Source: Neospora caninum Liverpool (Eukaryota; Apicomplexa; Conoidasida; Eucoccidiorida; Sarcocystidae). From it: a DNA stretch of 64,000 bases. Where the stretch lies: NCBI RefSeq assembly GCF_000208865.1, contig NC_018392.1:2624793-2688792 (forward strand), written 5' to 3'. Within the stretch, counting starts at the first letter, position 1, and each line of letters opens with the position of its first letter. The position numbers were made by a program, and so were the translations under genes. Under the pieces are notes generated by a model that worked only from the letters and a program-made list of their open reading frames with translations, ran no database searches and was not told where the DNA came from. Shown in pieces: positions 57,445 to 64,000 of this stretch.

Positions 57445-59879
57445 TTCTCTGATTTGCTGTACATATCGAATACGAACGTCCCTCGTCCCCGCGAAACGTC
57501 CATAAGGAGAGTTTGCATCGTTAGGTTGTCCTACCTCGAAGCATCTCTTCTCGCAGCGACTGTGTCTCCTACGGCATAGCGAGAAGGCGACAAGAGACGT
57601 GAGGAGAGAAAGGAAACATTCAGCGAACAGAGGCCGACGACGGCAAAGGCGAGCCGGACGGAGGGGCGACGCAAGGAAGCAGAGAGAGAAGGCGGGGAAA
57701 GATAAGGCCCAACTAAGCAGTGAGCGAGACGGACAAAAGGCTACGGAAACAAGGCGGGAGAGAAACGATTCAAACATCGCGTGACTCCGCTTCTCAGATA
57801 CCCCCCGAACGCGAGGAGCGCGTGCGGCAGCGGCGACGAACAGGAAAGAGCAAACACGCAACTGAAAGGCCAAGCGGTCGAGACGAAGAAGCAGAGAGGT
57901 GAAAAGAGAAGAAAACAAACGCAAAGGACGCGGGACGATCTGTCGAGCTCTCCTCCGTCGACAGGCTGCTTCGCGTGGAATCGTCCCAGCGACACTCGGC
58001 ATCCTGCTAGCCACTTATCGACGCGCTTCCTGCTCTCCGTTTCTGTGCCTCTCAGTCTCTGCCGTCCCCTCAAGCCTCCCGTGCTGCTTCTCTTTCTCTC
58101 TTTCACGTTCGTTCTCTGAACGCATCGCTCGACGACTGTGTGCATCTGGTTTTCCGCTGTGCGGCGACGGCGGCCGAGCGCCGCAGCCAAGCACGCATTG
58201 ATCAGGAAGGTTTCCTCGCAGGGTACAAGAAAGGGGGGAAGCAGAGAGAGAAGCTTCAGTGCGGCAGAGACAAACGCGTCATCGACGTTTCTGTCCCTTT
58301 CCCCCGCGAGGAGCAAGGGGCGCCCGCTTACTGGAGCAGAGAGGAGAATCCAGTTGAAGACTTGCACGGCCTGGTGCACGAATTGAAGAGCTTCTGTGGG
58401 ACAATAAACGTCTTCGGTTGCTTCCTTTTGTCCGTCCCCTCCTCGAGGGGGCTTCCCCTTGTCTGCCGCCATCTCGTTCCCCTCCTTTTCGTGCTCTGCG
58501 CTTTCGCCTCGTTGGCGAAATCCGCGGAGGCCTTTTTCTGCGTCGTCTCCTTCCGCTGCGTGTCCCTCGTCTTGTTCGCGCTCTTCGCCCTGTTCTCTCC
58601 CGAGCGCAGCTTCTTGTATAAGCCGAGTCCGCTGAGCGAGGGAAGCGGCCACGCCCTCGTAGAGCGTGCGCGGCTCTAAGAAGTCGCAGAGGTGCCGAAG
58701 AATGACTCGCCCTCGTGTGTCCTGACAGGAAGGGGGCGAGGACGCGAGAACGAACCGTGGAGGGAAACGCCGAGAAGACACAGAGCGAAGAGGGACAACA
58801 AAATAGGACATACCCGAGACGATTGGTCGTTGTCGCTGGCGACAGAGAGACACTCTGCCCGAACGGAAAAGCGCGGAGACGCGTCAAGGTCTTTCGCCGA
58901 GATGGCGATGCCGCGCGGTCCAGGGACGCCCTTTGTTCGCAGGCGCGGACGAAACAAGAAACGCGAGACACAAACACACTCCCGACAGGGAAGGCGGCAG
59001 GGCGGAACAGCCCTCGCGCAGCCCACAACAGTTCTGGCGACCGCCTGTCTCTCTGGACCGTGACTCACCATCATGCACCGTTCTGCCTCGAAGAAATGGA
59101 GAAGGAGGTCGACGAGTTTCTCAAAGACGTGGTGGCCCCCGTCTGTGAGTCTGGCGATGATGCGCAGAGCCAACTCGCTGATTTCTTCGTCTTCTTTCTC
59201 GCTCTTCCTTCTCTGCCTCCGTCCTCTGCCTCTCCCGCGACTCTCTCGCTCGCTGCTTCGCGGGACCGACGCGGGGGAAGTGGCGCCTGAGACTGCAGAC
59301 TCGCCGTCGCAGGTCGCGTCTCTCCCTGCGTGGATTTCCGTTGCTGAAACGGCAGCAGGGGAGTCATGCTTGTTCTCGTCCCGGCCCGCCGGCCTCGACG
59401 GCGACTCGCGAGCCGAAAACGCCGGAGGAAACTGCGACGCTGGGGACGCGTAGGAGGCGGAGAAGACCGATGACGCATGCGGCTGAACCCCCCCCGCGTC
59501 AGGTCCCGCCCTCTCGGCGAATCGAAGCGCGACGAGCGCAGCGCGAAGCAAAAGCCTGTCGAGATCTTCGAGGAAAATGAGCCGCCCCTTCTGGAGCAGG
59601 AGAAGCAACAGCCACTGGAGACAGAGGAGACGGACGGTTCTGCTCGCCTCCCGCGAAGACGACGGAGACGGCGCGAGAGACACGGGAGACGGAGACAGAG
59701 AAGCCGCAAAGGCCGAGGAAGGCGAATGAAGGTCCAGATGAAACACCAACACGTAGACCACTTGACGGACGTCAAAGGCAAGACCCTGAACCAGCATCTG
59801 GAAAAACACAACAGACATCCAACAGAAACATCCTCTCATAAATAAAACAGAAACATACATCTCCGTCGTGCACGCAGAG

Positions 59880-59922
<43 letters not shown>

Positions 59923-62767
59923 CGTCTATAAATATACATACCCATAAAGAAATACATATATATATATATATATATATATGTATCCGTATTCATATCTGGC
60001 TCTTGCAACTCTATCGCCGTATCTCTCTCGACCTGTCTCTATCATTGTTTAGAAGGATGCAACTGGACGCGGGGGAAGGAAGACAAGAGACCTCGACGGA
60101 CTGAATGTGGCGACAAAAAAGGCGTGAAACTGAGGGAGACAGGCGCGCTGTTTGACTCTTTGCATGCCCTCACTGGAGGCTCTGAGGACACACGTGGCCA
60201 GCAGGGGGGGGGGGGGGGCACAGAGAGAAGACAGAGAGACTCAAGAGGCAACGACGCGAGCGCGTTGCATGCGCGTTGCATGCGCGTCAGCACCGGCAGA
60301 GAGACGGCTGAAGGAGAAAGAAGAAAGAGTCGAGTCCCGAAAGAGACAAGAGACGCGCCTTGAGTCTCTTAAAGGAAAGAAGAGACGCACGGGCCACCTG
60401 TCAACAAAGAAACGAGAATGAAATCGAGAACGCTGACCTTGAAAAGGAGATGCTGGTGGTTCTGGAGAGCGAGACGCCGGATCTCTGAAATTGCAGAACA
60501 CAGAAGTCGACGTGACTCGCCACGGGTCTCTCGCGACACCCATTTCCATGTTTGAATGCCCATGCGAGTACACACGTGTGCATCAGGCCTTCTCTCCCTT
60601 TCCCAATCTGCTGGGCTCCCTGCCACGGCTCCTCACTGTTCGCCCTTTTCCCGAGAGGCTGGCCCTCACCTTCTTCTCTGTCGGCAACGCACTGGAGCAC
60701 GCCGTCCACGATCTGTGGAAAGAGAGGCTGCGCGACAGAGACAAAGAGATAGATGTAGAGACAAATGGAGACAAACAGAGATATAGAGAGACACACAGCG
60801 ACAATGAGAGACAGATAGAGGCGACTCGAATATCTAGCGAGATAAAAAAACGTCATCAGATTCCGACAAGCTTTCCCGTGCTTCGGTTTACATGGTAAAG
60901 AATTCGCGTCTTGATGAGGTCGCCAGGGTGTTTCCTTTTTCTTTCAAAGATGCGACGCAACCGCTTGAAAAAAAAACTAACCTCCAGCTCTCTTTGTAGC
61001 GCGAGTTGCCACACGTGTCGTCGATGGTTCTCGTCTTCACTGTCTTCGTTTTCGTCTCTCTCTTCCTCGTGCCGCGCGTCTTCGTGCCGAATCCGGCTCA
61101 GCGCTTCTCTCTCTATCGTCTGTTTCGCGGCCGGTGTCGCCGCACTGTCCCTCGGCGAGTCGGCGTATCTGTGCTGCGTTCGAGGAGAGGCGAGGGATTT
61201 CTTGGCGGTCTCCGAGGAGGGCGAGGAGACGAAGGACGAGGGGCCAGTGGGGTGAAGCGCGAGAGAGAGAAGTGCATGCAGCCAGACGAGGGCCGTGAGG
61301 CGCGAAAACGAGTCGCGACTGCGTAGACACCTCAGGACGATTCGGGCCACAGACGCCAAGACTGTGACTTCCGCTGACCAGGAAAGACGGCGGGGACACA
61401 AAAACAGTGAGAATGAAGCAAGCGAACCTACGCGCAAACATGCTCAGTGGAAGTTTGGCTACCGACGGAAGACAGACGAGCACGAGGGGAAGGAGTGGAG
61501 GGAGTGGAACTGGAGGAGATAGAAGAGAAATCGAGAAACAGCAGAGGAAGCCCAGAGGTAAAAGGACAGAAAGAGTGAGACGGAGAGATAGGAGAGAAAG
61601 GGAGAAACTGCGGCGGAAACCCAGAGGTAAAAAGACAGAAACCGTGAGAGCCAGCCTACTTTTGTGTCCGTTCTCTTTAACATCTTCGAGGAGCCCGGCG
61701 ATGCATGCATCAGCTGCGTGTCGAATGTCTCTGCAAAAAAATATGAATTTCGGAGAATCCAAAAGGTTTCCCGGCCTTGCGAGGGACGACATCCTTTCCT
61801 CCGCACGTCCGTGTACGCAGATGTCCATTTTCCCATCGATGTGGCGGTACTGCCACAGAGCTCGCCCTCTCCGCCACCGTGCAACGACTTGACGTGTATA
61901 TCCCTACACCGATTTACACGTGTCCTCGCACAGCTGCAGGCGTATGGATGCAACTATGTTCATCGAGGTATCGTTCCCTGTTATCCTTGTACCTACAACT
62001 AAGTATGCACATCTCTATGTCTCTCTAAATCTGGATCTATCCATCTGTGTCATGTATTCATGTGTATGCCTATGGATATCTGTTCAGATCAAGTCCCTTT
62101 CGTGCGTGTGTGTCGCAGTGAAGGGAAAGCGGGGCTCTGCACTTGCATCTCTTCGCCTGCGACGAACGGTGCGCAAGACGCCGACACGAAATGCGTCGAG
62201 GCGTTGACTGTGCGAGAGACGGCCGTCTCAACTTTGTCTCGCAGAGCACGCGCGGTAGACCCGCGGGTGGGGGAGACTTTACCACCCCAGCGGCGCGCTC
62301 CTCTACAGAACCGTACAGGCTGCTCCGTAGACAGGTCGTGAATAGTTTCGTGTTTCGTTCTTTCCTCAACTACTGCAGCGAGTCCCCGCCGTGTTCGTTT
62401 CCCTGCGGCCGTGACGATCCTCGAGAGAGAACAGGCTGACATGCAGCTGACAAGGTAAGCATCGCTGAGCGCAGCCACCACGAATTCCGACCTGTTGGTG
62501 TCGCCAAGCAACTCGAAAAGACTCTCGAGGAAGAGCTGGAGATGCTGAAGCATGTCCGTGTCTGAATAAAGCGAACACCCCCAAAAACACAGAGGAACAA
62601 AGAGCATCGAGGAACAGAACAGGAATACAGCCATACATTGCATCGACACACATACGGCACTGCGCACCAATCCATATATATATATATAGGCATATCGACC
62701 TGGATTCATACTACGGGTATATGCACAGGAGTAGACATATGAGTATATACGAATGCATAGGTATACA

Positions 62768-62809
<42 letters not shown>

Positions 62810-64000
62810 TCGAAATGCATGGATATGCATCCAGTTATGCATCACGGGCCCAAGGGTGGTACAGTTATGCGACAGAACTACATTGCGACTGTATGCCAGC
62901 ATACGAAGGCACTTATTTACATCCATGCATGCACGTGCACAAGGGTACGCACCACAATCGGTCTCCGAATGGTATCCGAGAACACACGCGGCCACACATC
63001 GCGGAGACTTCCTTACAGAATACCGCCACGAGCTGCCGAGGCGCAAGATCAACAAAACCACAGAGGAGCGAGAAAAGAAGGAGAAAAGAAAAGGACAGAG
63101 AAAGCACGACGCGGGCGAGTTACCTGGGACAGAATCGAGGAGGGAAATCCAGGAAAGCTGCACAGAGCGAGAGAGGAGAAAAAAAGGCACATCCCACCAG
63201 CCAGCGCTATAGACATGTATACACACATGCATATATACATACATATACATGCATATATGCAGATATGTACTTCTAGGTAGATATTCATACAAATGCAAGT
63301 GTATATATTTTTACACACGCGTTTACCTATATAAGCGTATACGCCTGTATGTGTATATATCCAAGTATATCGCCGAGGTAGAAGAGAACCGATCTACATA
63401 TCTCCATTGAAAAACGTATCGATCTTGTCCCGGTGTGTGCCTCCCCCTGGAGAGTGATTGAATCGTAGCCTGGGCACGATCTTGCCCCTCGCCGCTGCAG
63501 CATCCCTGCGGGCCTCGGGAGGCTTCAAACCTTGCAAGAGACAGAGACGGCGTGAGAGGGGACAGCTGCCTCGCTCGTCTTCACCCGTCTCTGGTGACGT
63601 ACCGCGAGGAGCTTAATAAAGGGACTCTTCACCCGACAACGCTTGACGAGCAGTAGCAGGAATTCTTCTTTCCCCGTCCAGTTGCTTGCCGCGACAAAGA
63701 TCTCCTTCAAAAGTCGATCGACAAACAAAATGCCGCCTCGCACATCGAGGTCCACGTCCCCGTAGAGCTGCATGCAGGAAGGGAAAAAACCCACGGAACT
63801 GCGCATGCAGACACGCGTGCGTCGTGTGGAGCCCACCCACGCTGGCGAGCGGCAAAAAAACGTCCTACACACCCAGAGACGTTGATGAGTCGGTCCGGAA
63901 TCCGAGAAAGGAGGGAATGTTAAAATGCAGTAGTGGCAAATAGCCCCTTGGCCTCCCAGTGGTGCTTCTCTATCCCCACAAACCTCGATGGGGAGAGGTA
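53737..64000 (-). CDS. VAC14: VAC14/ArPIKfyve homologue, 5' end outside the window
   Basis: VAC14 is the HEAT-repeat scaffold that holds PIKfyve/Fab1 and Fig4 to make PI(3,5)P2 on endolysosomal membranes; a Toxoplasma ArPIKfyve has been linked to apicoplast maintenance. Fifteen exons, 5' to 3', keep phase: 63767-63603, 63157-63124, 62561-62492, 61730-61660, 61373-60982, 60727-60670 (or from 60712), 60484-60438, 59797-59069, 58721-58169, 57094-57055, 56711-56631, 56343-56201, 55505-55367, 54920-54820 and 54422-53737, giving 1,102 residues here. Diagnostic blocks, in family order, are DVRGGILFVDRLLKEI; LSWISLLDSVPD; FLESLFELLGDTNRDIR; RLTALVWLHALL; DTRGRVILRHLCDFLEP; LFRRLIPAWMHNPVATLALS; VQLDQLVLLFESPAFVSVRL; and SLLLPQNGAYELLHRRL. 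Inserts interrupt the HEAT repeats, and a Glu/Lys/Ser-rich tail of about 230 residues follows the conserved C-terminus. The weakest border is the donor at 58168 (C/GTCGCC). The N-terminal third lies beyond 64000. Confidence 0.92.
57411..57442. repeat. (AT)n microsatellite in a VAC14 intron
   Basis: An uninterrupted AT tract of about 32 bp lies in the intron 57095-58168. Confidence 0.9.
59879..59979. repeat. (CT)n-(TA)n compound microsatellite in a VAC14 intron
   Basis: A CT tract (about 59879-59898) runs directly into a TA tract (59899-59922); a second TA tract lies at about 59957-59979. All are in the intron 59798-60437. Confidence 0.9.
60204..60218 (+). repeat. Run of 15 G
   Basis: An uninterrupted G15 homopolymer lies on the plus strand (C15 in the VAC14 transcript), inside the intron 59798-60437. 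It lies between GCA and CACAGAG. Confidence 0.9.
62773..62807. repeat. (TA)n microsatellite in a VAC14 intron
   Basis: About 35 bp of TA repeat in the intron 62562-63123. Several other short TA/TG-rich stretches follow up to 63370. Confidence 0.9.

Overview
The window looks like nuclear DNA of a tissue-cyst coccidian (Toxoplasma, Neospora or Hammondia type). The genes have many introns with GT-AG borders and balanced base composition. Conserved eukaryotic domains are interrupted by long low-complexity inserts. TGCATGC elements and (TA)n/(ATGT)n microsatellites are frequent, and there is a small nuclear copy of mitochondrial cox1. Species cannot be fixed from sequence reading alone. Splice models were built by hand from reading-frame phase, splice signals and remembered family consensus sequences; no search was run.

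Layout. 1-4229: no gene seen. 4230-10239 (+): large low-complexity protein of unknown function. 12494-12902 (-): short coiled-coil protein, possibly with a first exon at 13817-13977. 14807-17836 (+): Dullard/CTDNEP1-like membrane-anchored phosphatase of the FCP/NIF class. 18560-20174 (-): unknown helical protein in at least three exons. 20255-20776: 21-bp tandem array. 21843-30199 (+): twelve-exon DEAD-box helicase of the Dbp4/DDX10 family. 33193-34338 (-): HORMA protein resembling REV7/MAD2L2. 38286-39893 (+): four-exon protein consisting of one Aha1/AHSA1 domain. 40718-40937: cox1 fragment. 43081-46005 (+): single-exon protein with four hydrophobic segments and a long coiled coil. 50020-52776 (+): single-exon four-pass membrane protein with tetraspanin-like topology. 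53737 to beyond 64000 (-): VAC14/ArPIKfyve, with fifteen exons visible and its 5' end outside the window. A repeat of about 434 bp occurs twice, at 37037-37470 and 48287-48720.

The recognisable genes are housekeeping factors that do not form one pathway: rRNA processing (Dbp4), nuclear-envelope lipid signalling (Dullard-like), Hsp90 co-chaperoning (Aha1 domain), translesion synthesis or checkpoint HORMA function (REV7-like) and PI(3,5)P2 synthesis scaffolding (VAC14). The two single-exon membrane proteins at 43-53 kb are the most lineage-specific-looking genes. I saw no CRISPR array, intact transposon, rRNA or convincing tRNA.
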